DNA from: Fidelibacterota bacterium 46_43
GTDB taxonomy: Bacteria > Fidelibacterota > Fidelibacteria > Fidelibacterales > Fidelibacteraceae
Direction: 5' to 3'
Assembly: GCA_001509335.1 (NCBI GenBank)
Contig: LGGY01000059.1
Span: 1-5,157 of the forward strand
DNA: 5,157 bases
Numbering within the stretch: the first letter of the stretch is position 1; every line of letters starts with the position of its first letter. The position numbers were made by a program, and so were the translations under genes. Of this stretch, positions 1 through 5,157 are shown piece by piece. The notes under the pieces were generated by a model, which was given only the letters and a program-made list of their open reading frames with translations, made no database searches and was not told the DNA's origin.

Positions 1-264
1 ATCGTCAAAATCCTTAACACCAATCCAGATTGCCTTGGCAGCCTGCATATCCTGGTGATCAAACCAGGCCGGCCACCGGAATCCAAACTGCTGTTCAGAC
101 CCGTATGCTTCTTCAGGCTCCGATCCGTGTGCCTGATAGAAATTATGCAGATTCCCGACCTTTATCCACCTGGCTTCAACCTGCGCTTCAGCCGTCGCCG
201 TTAAGCCAAGAAACAGAAAGATCAGTATGAGTCCTGTCCATATTTTTGAAGTTCTATTCATCAT
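1..264 (-). CDS. Secreted protein of unknown function, N-terminal part (runs off left edge)
   Basis: This open frame starts at an ATG and has no stop before the window edge, so only the first 88 residues are visible. Two adjacent ATG codons (264-262 and 261-259) could serve. An AAGGAAA Shine-Dalgarno at 268-274 suits the first slightly better. Residues 1-28 form a clear signal peptide: a basic start (R4, K7), a hydrophobic core ILIFLFLG, and an AEA-Q cleavage site. The mature start is rich in aromatics, with the motifs GNLHNFYQAHGSE, FRWPAWFDHQD and AAKAIWIGVKDF. I recognise this pattern as resembling the start of uncharacterised exported proteins encoded next to TonB-dependent receptors in FCB-group genomes; that is from memory, not a search. 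The gene follows the receptor stop codon by only 33 bp on the same strand, with no terminator between, so co-transcription is likely. A surface-exposed or periplasmic partner of the receptor is a reasonable inference. The enzymatic or binding function is unknown. Confidence 0.85.
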   Translation of the reverse strand, partial: MMNRTSKIWTGLILIFLFLGLTATAEAQVEARWIKVGNLHNFYQAHGSEPEEAYGSEQQFGFRWPAWFDHQDMQAAKAIWIGVKDFDD

Positions 265-297
265 GTATTTCCTTTTCTTTTCATTACCTTCGTCTTA

Positions 298-1164
298 TTA
301 GAAATCATAAGAAATCCGGATGCCAAAGAAGATATCCCGGGGAGCCAGGAAGAGAAACGATTCATTCACAGGATTGAAAATATAGGCTTTGTCATCCAGA
401 ACTTTTTGGACTGTACTCTTATCAACACGAGTCCACTCATTATTCACATACTGTACATACCGTTCCGTATCAGAAAGATCTTCCGGTATATTATCATCAG
501 GGAAGAGTTCCTGAAGATCAGCTACATCACCCACATAGTAATAAGTCTTCGGATCAGGCTGTGTGAGTCCGGTTGCCCGGGATGTATATTTCAGTGGCTG
601 ATAAGGGACACCCGGGTCACGGTAGTATCCCATTTTATCATCACCGGCAATATGCCGGAGTCCTAACTCTTCATACACACTTTCATTAAAATGTAAGGAC
701 TCCTGATACATATCATACACGCCGGGAACAAGGTAGGAATCACCCAGGGCAGCGGTGGACAGTGATTTCTTGTTGAGGATATTATAAATATCCGCAATGA
801 TCTGGATTCTGAATTGGTTCAATGAAATGGTCTTTGAACCGCGCATATCAAGTCCCCAACTATCCACCCAGCGCACGTTATTGATAATGGAAGGGTTATT
901 TCCAAAGGTGTGATAACCGCCTTTCCGCCATGTACCCGTGAAAGCAAGCTGCCAGTTGGCAAGGGGTGCGAGTCCACCCATTTCCGGACCAAAATAATGC
1001 GGTGTTTTAAAAGCGATATTGTATTTAATCCGTGGGAGAGCCACGGGTTTATACTGTTTCTGGAGATTGATATTCCGCTCGGTGTCACGCTGGACCGCCG
1101 GGTTTTCATTCTGGGATCTCACACCAAAGTTACCGGATGAATAGACAGAATATTCATAGTTCAC
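298..1164 (-). CDS. TonB-dependent receptor, C-terminal beta-barrel fragment
   Basis: This 288-codon frame is the C-terminal half of the receptor that begins upstream in another frame. The nominal start is a GTG that overlaps the upstream TGA (GTGA, 1164-1161). It is probably just the valine codon of a barrel strand, because receptor-like sequence (RVTGFVNYEYSVY) continues a few codons upstream of it before an in-frame TAA. Barrel features are alternating aromatic/hydrophobic strands such as GFVNYEYSVY, WQLAFTGTWR and FRIQIIADIYNILN. The last of these is the usual 'D-x-x-N-x-x-N' strand near the end of such receptors. A long acidic stretch (about residues 141-260) looks like extracellular loop. 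The protein ends FFGIRISYDF, with a terminal phenylalanine as expected for the outer-membrane assembly signal. Alone it lacks a signal peptide, plug and half the barrel, so it is unlikely to work as a separate protein. Confidence 0.85.
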   Translation of the reverse strand: MNYEYSVYSSGNFGVRSQNENPAVQRDTERNINLQKQYKPVALPRIKYNIAFKTPHYFGPEMGGLAPLANWQLAFTGTWRKGGYHTFGNNPSIINNVRWVDSWGLDMRGSKTISLNQFRIQIIADIYNILNKKSLSTAALGDSYLVPGVYDMYQESLHFNESVYEELGLRHIAGDDKMGYYRDPGVPYQPLKYTSRATGLTQPDPKTYYYVGDVADLQELFPDDNIPEDLSDTERYVQYVNNEWTRVDKSTVQKVLDDKAYIFNPVNESFLFLAPRDIFFGIRISYDF

Positions 1165-3476
1165 AAATCCCGTGACCCGGATTTATCCTTGTAGTATGCC
1201 GCAATATGGACCAGGTACATATCAAAGAAGGAATGATCGTAACCCAGCTCATAGGCAATGGTTTTTTCCATGGGGAGTTCCGGATCACCCAGATAAGCCA
1301 ATGAGCCTCCATAGACTCTTCGTATTCCAAAGAGTTGATCCGGCGAAAAACGTTGTCTCATGTGACCATAATTAAAATAGAGTTTTGAATCGACGGTAAT
1401 GGGATGAGATATACCAATACGGGGCATCAATGTAAAGAGACCTTTTGCCCGTTTCATGGGCAGATTATCTTCATCTGTGACTTCCCTGGAAGCGACAGTT
1501 TTAATGGTTCTGTCAAAAGGTTCAAAATCAAACCAGTCTGTATTGGGGTTGAAATATTCGGCTCTTATCCCAATGGTAGCCACCCAACCCTCGAATTCAA
1601 GTTTATCCTGGATATAGGCACCGATCTGCCAGGGAGATTTTTCCCAATCCGTCCAGGGACGACCGGCAGGCAGGGCGGGGTTAATGGCACCATAGTTCAT
1701 ATCATAGTTAAAATACTCAAACTGGGCACCGGTTTTAATCTGGTTATTCTGATTGACCTGTGAAACAAAGTCCCACCGAGCCTTAAATGCCCAAGTTTTC
1801 GTTGAATCCCGGGCATTGCTTTTTGCACCCATCATATATCCATCAATACTTTTTGTCAGATCCGTATCAAATCCCCAGGGTGCTTCATCCACCAGGTACT
1901 GATCTTCTCCTTCGGTCCCCGGCAGCACGTTGTACCGTGGTGTAAAATCCCGGGGTTTTGCCGGGCCGGTCAGATATTCAGTGCTTCGGTATTCAAGCAA
2001 TGTTTCATGATAGGATTTTCCGCTAAGCTGATGTGTCAGTTTTGCAGAAAAGACATCGCTCCAAATATCCGTCTGACAATAGTAGTGAGGATAAAAAATC
2101 TTGGACCGTTGCTGAGAGCTGCTTCCGAAAGCGTTGGCTACTCCCCAGATGGTTGAAGAAAAATAGGAAGGAAGCCCGGTTTCACTGGCTGAGGAAGCGT
2201 CCGTCTTTTTATGAAAACCGGTCAACTGGAGTTTAATTCTCTCCGTAATATCTGAAGTCACTTTGGTTGAAACGGACCACTCTTCATAGGCATCTCTGGC
2301 CAGAGGCACCAAGTACATATCTTTTTCCTTCCGGAAAGATGCATAGAACCTGAGATTACCCAAGTATTGACTGACAAAGGGAACCGGTCCGCCAAGACCT
2401 ATATCAATATTGTAATCCGGTTCGGTAATATCCCCCTGCCGGCGGTGTTCCCATTTGAAAATCTGCTGTGCGCCGGTAGGTGTTATGTCATCGCTGGGAT
2501 CATCGTTGGCCAGACGGTCACTGGCGAGTGCATTCCATCCCTGAAAGGCCGGATACATTTTCCGGGTATGTTCATCCCAGGGGTTGTAGTATTCACCGTC
2601 CCCGTTGCGGTCATTGAAAGGTTCGCCCGGATCCCAATATCCATCTTTATTCAGATCTTCGAATGTCTCCGGTGCCGTTCCCCACCAGGCCACTTCATCA
2701 TCCAGCCAGGGACGCATATATATTGAATTAGGATCATAAATAGACAACCCAAAATGTTTCGGAGCAGCCGGACTGTATTTAAAGCTTCCGTCAAAGGAGT
2801 ACTTATCAACACGCCCTTCTTTGGTCACCACATTGATCACTCCGGCCTGTAGGTCGCTGTATTCCGCATTGAAACCACCGGACTGTATCATGATTTCCTG
2901 GACAGAGCTCAAAGGCACCCCGGAAACGGGCAGACCGGTCCGGTCATCTTTCATGGACACACCATCCATCATGTATGCCAGCTCATCGGCTCCACCTTGC
3001 CGGACTTCGAGTCCGCTCACACCGGCCTGCATACTAATGACGTCTTCCACGCTGGTAGCCGGTAAATCTTCTATCTGTTCCGATCCCAGGTTGGTCTGGC
3101 TGGAAGCCACGTCAACCCGCATGACCCTCCGTTCAGCTACAACCGTTACTGTTTCTCCCTGGAAAGCCTGGGGTTTTAAGGCAAAATTCACCTGAGATGT
3201 CAAATCAATTTCCACCCGGACTCCGGATTGGGTCAATGTGGCATAGCCTACATAAGAAGCAGAGACTGAGTAGACACCGGGGGGCACGTTGAGGATTACA
3301 TAAAATCCATCCTGATTTGCCGCAGCACCATAAACAGTCCCCTCTACAATCACATTGGCCCCCGGTAAAGGATTACCGTTCTGGTCCTTTACTGTTCCCA
3401 TGATCTTACCCGATGTCTGTCCATAGGCAAGACCAAACAGCATTGTAAGCACTAGTAAACCTTTCAAAAATTTCAT
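1161..3476 (-). CDS. TonB-dependent receptor, N-terminal part with carboxypeptidase-regulatory-like and plug domains
   Basis: This fragment is 771 codons long. The start is the ATG at 3476, with AAGGAG (plus strand 3484-3489) seven bases upstream. Residues 1-19 are a signal peptide (MKFLKGLLVL, cleavage near AYG-Q). Residues 21-102 form a carboxypeptidase-regulatory-like beta-sandwich (GKIMGTVKDQNGNPLPGANV, GVYSVSASYVGY). A TonB-box-like ETVTVVAE follows at 108-115. The plug domain spans about 120-225 (IEDLPATSVEDVISMQAGV, MMDGVSM, IMIQSGGFNAEYSDLQAGVINVVTKEG are its typical segments). Barrel strands and long loops run from about 230. An aspartate-rich loop at 274-295 carries two calcium-site-like motifs. 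Proteins of this family sit in the outer membrane and take up siderophores, glycans, cobamides or peptides using TonB-ExbBD energy; the substrate cannot be read from this sequence. The frame stops abruptly after AAYYKDKSGSRDL in mid-barrel, and the rest of the barrel lies in a different frame just downstream. This is therefore a disrupted gene, or one carrying an assembly error. Confidence 0.92.
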   Translation of the reverse strand: MKFLKGLLVLTMLFGLAYGQTSGKIMGTVKDQNGNPLPGANVIVEGTVYGAAANQDGFYVILNVPPGVYSVSASYVGYATLTQSGVRVEIDLTSQVNFALKPQAFQGETVTVVAERRVMRVDVASSQTNLGSEQIEDLPATSVEDVISMQAGVSGLEVRQGGADELAYMMDGVSMKDDRTGLPVSGVPLSSVQEIMIQSGGFNAEYSDLQAGVINVVTKEGRVDKYSFDGSFKYSPAAPKHFGLSIYDPNSIYMRPWLDDEVAWWGTAPETFEDLNKDGYWDPGEPFNDRNGDGEYYNPWDEHTRKMYPAFQGWNALASDRLANDDPSDDITPTGAQQIFKWEHRRQGDITEPDYNIDIGLGGPVPFVSQYLGNLRFYASFRKEKDMYLVPLARDAYEEWSVSTKVTSDITERIKLQLTGFHKKTDASSASETGLPSYFSSTIWGVANAFGSSSQQRSKIFYPHYYCQTDIWSDVFSAKLTHQLSGKSYHETLLEYRSTEYLTGPAKPRDFTPRYNVLPGTEGEDQYLVDEAPWGFDTDLTKSIDGYMMGAKSNARDSTKTWAFKARWDFVSQVNQNNQIKTGAQFEYFNYDMNYGAINPALPAGRPWTDWEKSPWQIGAYIQDKLEFEGWVATIGIRAEYFNPNTDWFDFEPFDRTIKTVASREVTDEDNLPMKRAKGLFTLMPRIGISHPITVDSKLYFNYGHMRQRFSPDQLFGIRRVYGGSLAYLGDPELPMEKTIAYELGYDHSFFDMYLVHIAAYYKDKSGSRDL

Positions 3477-3494
3477 GTATAAGCTCCTTATCTT

Positions 3495-3536
3495 CTATAG
3501 AGTTACGACTAATAAAAATCTATCTCGCAAACACAT
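3495..3536 (-). promoter_or_regulatory. Possible 13-codon leader peptide upstream of the receptor gene
   Basis: An ATG at 3536 has an AAGGA Shine-Dalgarno (plus strand 3542-3546) five bases upstream and opens a short frame, MCLRDRFLLVVTL, ending in TAG at 3497-3495. The stop lies a few bases before the AAGGAG of the receptor gene, which would suit translational coupling. The octamer GATAAGGA occurs before both starts. The peptide has no run of one amino acid that would suggest classical attenuation. A frame this short can arise by chance. Confidence 0.2.
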
Positions 3537-3568
3537 TTTCGTCCTTATCAACTTGTCTGCTGCTTTCC

Positions 3569-3706
3569 TTTTGATTTCTGGTTCTCATTAATTTGTTGAG
3601 AAAATGCAGAACATTTTGATTTCGCCGATGTTCTGCCACCTTTATTTATACTCTTCGAAAGAAATGTTACAGAAAAACCAATATGAAGTCAAGATACAAA
3701 TCAAAA
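3569..3706. repeat. TTTTGATTT nonamer, three copies
   Basis: TTTTGATTTC occurs on the plus strand at 3569-3578 and again at 3614-3623, with starts 45 bp apart. The nonamer recurs inverted as AAATCAAAA at 3698-3706. The second copy lies partly inside the 9-bp inverted repeat and its spacer. These could be binding sites for a regulator shared by the two divergent genes. The region is AT-rich, so chance cannot be excluded. Confidence 0.35.
3606..3636. repeat. Perfect 9-bp inverted repeat, GCAGAACAT / ATGTTCTGC
   Basis: The left arm is GCAGAACAT at 3606-3614 and the right arm is ATGTTCTGC at 3628-3636, with a 13-bp spacer. The arms start 22 bp apart, about two helical turns, which suits a dimeric DNA-binding protein. 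As RNA it would form a 9-bp stem with a 13-base loop. It sits 130 bp before the receptor start and 179 bp before the hydrolase start. On the receptor strand only a short ATTTT follows, so it is a poor terminator. Confidence 0.6.
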
Positions 3707-3719
3707 GAAATAGTAGTTC

Positions 3720-3734
3720 TTAAACTTCGTTTAA
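3720..3734. repeat. Palindrome TTAAAC-TTC-GTTTAA
   Basis: This is a perfect 6-3-6 palindrome about 82 bp before the hydrolase start and 22 bp before a TATACT hexamer. The position would overlap the -35 region of a promoter using that hexamer, as an operator might. With three loop bases and mostly A-T pairs it would be a weak RNA hairpin, so a DNA-level site is the likelier role if it has one. Confidence 0.4.
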
Positions 3735-3755
3735 AAACTTCTTGTTCACTCATTT

Positions 3756-3761
3756 TATACT
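3756..3761 (+). promoter_or_regulatory. Candidate -10 element (TATACT) for the serine hydrolase
   Basis: TATACT differs from the sigma-70 consensus TATAAT at one position and would give a leader of roughly 45-50 bases. No good -35 hexamer lies 16-18 bp upstream. A second TATACT at 3647-3652 also lacks one. Bacteroidota-type promoters use a different -7 sequence, and TAATTTTG at 3780-3787 fits that form, but no matching -33 TTTG was seen. Confidence 0.22.
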
Positions 3762-3815
3762 GACTATTTCTTCTTCTCATAATTTTGTATGTTTGGGAAA
3801 AATTAGGAGAATGTC

Positions 3816-5075
3816 ATGATATACAAAACACATGTTATCAGATTGTTTCTAAGTTTGCTTTTGATTCCCCTGTTTGTCTTTGGTGCAAATGAGAATATTT
3901 TTAAGGAAGTGGATACCATTATCGAAGCGGCCATCAGCGACAGTGCCTGGCCAGGTGCCGTACTGGTTGTGGGTGATAAAGACGGGATACAATATCATAA
4001 ATCCTATGGTTTCCATACTTATCAAAAGAAAGAAAAAACCAAGCCCGATGATATCTTTGACCTGGCATCCATCACCAAGGTTATGGCCACTACTCCGGCC
4101 GTCATGGATTTATATGAGAAAAGGGAAATCTCACTGGAAGATCCCATTGTAAAATATATACCGGAATTTAAAGGGAGTAATGAAACAGCCACGCTGATGA
4201 AAGAACTGGTTTCCATTCGGCATCTGTTGACGCATACAAGCGGACTTCCGGCATATAAATCATTTAATTACAGCGAAGAAACTCCGGGAAGCATCATGGC
4301 TTCCATTTTAAGTACGGATCTGGACACCCTTCCCGGGACCCGCTATGTGTATTCCTGTCTCGGATTTATTACTCTGGGCGAAATGGTGAAGCGGGTATCG
4401 GGACTTCCTTTGAATGAGTACGTGAAAAAAAATATTTACTCACCTCTGGGGATGGATCATACCACCTATCTTCCCCCGTCCGACTGGATGGACCGGATCG
4501 TTCCCACGGAATACTCCGAGCAGGAAGAAGGGTTTATCCGGGGACGAGTCCACGATGGGATTGCCGCAGGACTGGCAGGAATTTCCGGTAATGCCGGGCT
4601 CTTTTCCACCGGTGAAGACATGGCCATTTACGCTCAAATGTTTTTGAATAAAGGGACTTATAAGGATATTGACATATTCAAACCGGAGACCGTTGAGCTC
4701 TTTACACAGAGGGTTTACATGTTGCCGGATAACTCCCGGTGTTTAGGATGGGACAGTCCCCAGGGAGAATCCTCTGCCGGTGTGTATGCCGGCCACAATA
4801 GTTTTGGCCATACGGGTTTTACCGGGACATCCATGTGGATCGATCCGGATAATGACATATTCGTCATTCTTCTCACCAATGCAGTACACCCTCACCGCCG
4901 TTACAAATATCCCAATTATTTTGACTGGCGACAGCTTGTCCACTCGAAGGTATACGAAGCATTGGATCTGACGAAAGAAAACCCGGAATGTGTGTGGAAA
5001 GAGCGCTGGGAAGATCCCAAAATCCGGAACCAATATCAGGAGAAAACATTCTGGCAGAAGCTGTTCAACCGATAG
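3816..5075 (+). CDS. Secreted serine hydrolase, class C beta-lactamase / penicillin-binding protein family
   Basis: This is a complete 419-residue protein. The ATG at 3816 is chosen because AGGAG (3805-3809) lies six bases upstream and a signal peptide follows at once (basic K4 and R9, hydrophobic 10-22, cleavage near VFG-A at 23/24). The catalytic domain covers about 28-385. It has the nucleophile motif S85-I-T-K88, the family segment HLLTHTSGLP (136-145), the second motif Y179-S-C181, and a third motif H332-T-G in FGHTGFTGTSMWIDP, followed by the strand IFVILLTNAVHP. Enzymes with this fold act through an acyl-serine intermediate on beta-lactams, peptidoglycan peptides, D-amino-acid peptides or esters. 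The HTG box in place of KTG, and the absence of other lactamase hallmarks, make a peptidase or esterase more likely than true antibiotic resistance. It resembles the lactamase-like domains found free or fused to glycoside hydrolases in Bacteroidota. The last 35 residues are a charged tail. Location is periplasmic or extracellular. It is transcribed away from the receptor and appears to stand alone. Confidence 0.94.
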   Translation: MIYKTHVIRLFLSLLLIPLFVFGANENIFKEVDTIIEAAISDSAWPGAVLVVGDKDGIQYHKSYGFHTYQKKEKTKPDDIFDLASITKVMATTPAVMDLYEKREISLEDPIVKYIPEFKGSNETATLMKELVSIRHLLTHTSGLPAYKSFNYSEETPGSIMASILSTDLDTLPGTRYVYSCLGFITLGEMVKRVSGLPLNEYVKKNIYSPLGMDHTTYLPPSDWMDRIVPTEYSEQEEGFIRGRVHDGIAAGLAGISGNAGLFSTGEDMAIYAQMFLNKGTYKDIDIFKPETVELFTQRVYMLPDNSRCLGWDSPQGESSAGVYAGHNSFGHTGFTGTSMWIDPDNDIFVILLTNAVHPHRRYKYPNYFDWRQLVHSKVYEALDLTKENPECVWKERWEDPKIRNQYQEKTFWQKLFNR

Positions 5076-5127
5076 AATCGGCCGGGCAGGATGTATCAGC
5101 TGCCGGATACCGCTGACAGATGGATTG

Positions 5128-5153
5128 AAAAACCTGACAGGTCTTTAATTTTT
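5128..5153 (+). terminator. Weak rho-independent terminator candidate after the serine hydrolase
   Basis: A short stem, ACCT (5132-5135) with AGGT (5139-5142) around a GAC loop, can be extended past one mismatch by three A-T pairs. It is followed by the T-rich tract TTTAATTTTT to 5153. It lies 53 bp after the stop codon. The stem is short and the loop minimal, so its strength is doubtful. Confidence 0.4.
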
Positions 5154-5157
5154 GCAT

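Larger units (their letters stand above)
298..3476 (-). pseudogene. Disrupted TonB-dependent receptor gene (both fragments together)
   Basis: The two frames together make about 1,060 residues of one receptor: signal peptide, regulatory-like domain, plug and barrel in the first, and the remaining barrel plus the C-terminal phenylalanine in the second. They differ by one reading frame and meet at 1161-1190. The upstream strand AAYYKD is followed almost at once by VTGFVNYEYS. In receptors of this type I would expect another strand between these two (the '...N.dY.di.GfE..l.kr.G' segment). So roughly 30-50 residues appear to be absent, in addition to the frame change. A deletion whose length is one more than a multiple of three would explain both. 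Whether the break is real or a sequencing or assembly artefact cannot be told from one copy. Confidence 0.7.
3477..3815. promoter_or_regulatory. Divergent intergenic region between receptor and serine hydrolase
   Basis: These 339 bp are AT-rich and contain no convincing gene. Since the receptor is read leftward and the hydrolase rightward, promoters for both must lie here. Visible structure comprises a 9-bp inverted repeat, a 6-3-6 palindrome, three copies of a TTTTGATTT nonamer, two TATACT hexamers on the plus strand, and a possible short leader frame before the receptor. No clear paired -35/-10 promoter could be assigned for the receptor strand. Confidence 0.7.

Noticed and set aside
30..230. 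66-codon plus-strand frame at the left edge
   Set aside because: It is the antisense shadow of the secreted-protein gene, which has a signal peptide, a ribosome-binding site and operon context.
1161..1185. Programmed -1 ribosomal frameshift joining the two receptor fragments
   Set aside because: No X-XXY-YYZ slippery heptamer precedes the TGA, and a frameshift would not restore the barrel strand that seems to be missing.
1404..1763. 119-codon open frame on the plus strand (and a similar one at 2367-2726)
   Set aside because: Both are antisense to receptor barrel sequence with recognisable strands. They show no start signals of their own.
2821..3195. 124-codon open frame on the plus strand
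   Set aside because: It lies opposite the plug and regulatory-like domains of the receptor, which is clearly coded on the minus strand. It has no ribosome-binding site and no protein-like domain pattern.
3811..3819. ATG-TCA-TGA mini-frame overlapping the hydrolase start
   Set aside because: The AGGAG ends one base before this ATG, too close to initiate there. The spacing fits the ATG at 3816 instead.
5084..5117. Second hairpin candidate after the hydrolase (CAGC...GCTG around GGATACC)
   Set aside because: The stem needs a four-base bulge and has no T-run directly after it. The element at 5128-5153 is the better, though weak, terminator candidate.

Overview
The window looks like a piece of a Gram-negative, FCB-type bacterial genome (Bacteroidota, Calditrichota, Marinimicrobia or KSB1-like). 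The reasons are a large outer-membrane TonB-dependent receptor with an N-terminal carboxypeptidase-regulatory-like domain, a short secreted protein directly downstream of it, and moderate GC with AT-rich intergenic DNA. The phylum is inferred from protein style only. No RNA genes, insertion sequences, CRISPR arrays or attachment sites were seen.

Layout. Positions 1-264 (minus) hold the first 88 codons of a secreted protein that runs off the left edge. Positions 298-3476 (minus) hold a TonB-dependent receptor gene. It is broken: the reading frame shifts at about 1168-1184, and one expected beta-strand with its loop appears to be missing there, leaving 771- and 288-residue fragments. The receptor and the secreted protein lie 33 bp apart and are probably one operon. 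Positions 3477-3815 form a 339-bp divergent intergenic region with two inverted repeats, a nonamer present three times, and a possible 13-codon leader peptide in front of the receptor. Positions 3816-5075 (plus) encode a complete secreted serine hydrolase of the class C beta-lactamase/penicillin-binding family. A weak terminator-like hairpin follows it near the right edge.

How the genes may work together. The receptor would import, or bind, a substrate at the outer membrane. The small exported protein downstream may be a surface or periplasmic partner. The divergently transcribed hydrolase acts outside the cytoplasm on an ester, amide or peptidoglycan-type bond. Nothing in the sequence shows that the hydrolase is functionally linked to the receptor, beyond the shared intergenic region.

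No clearly new system was found. The most informative points are the disrupted receptor, the partner protein with a strongly patterned aromatic N-terminus, and the symmetric elements in the divergent promoter region.
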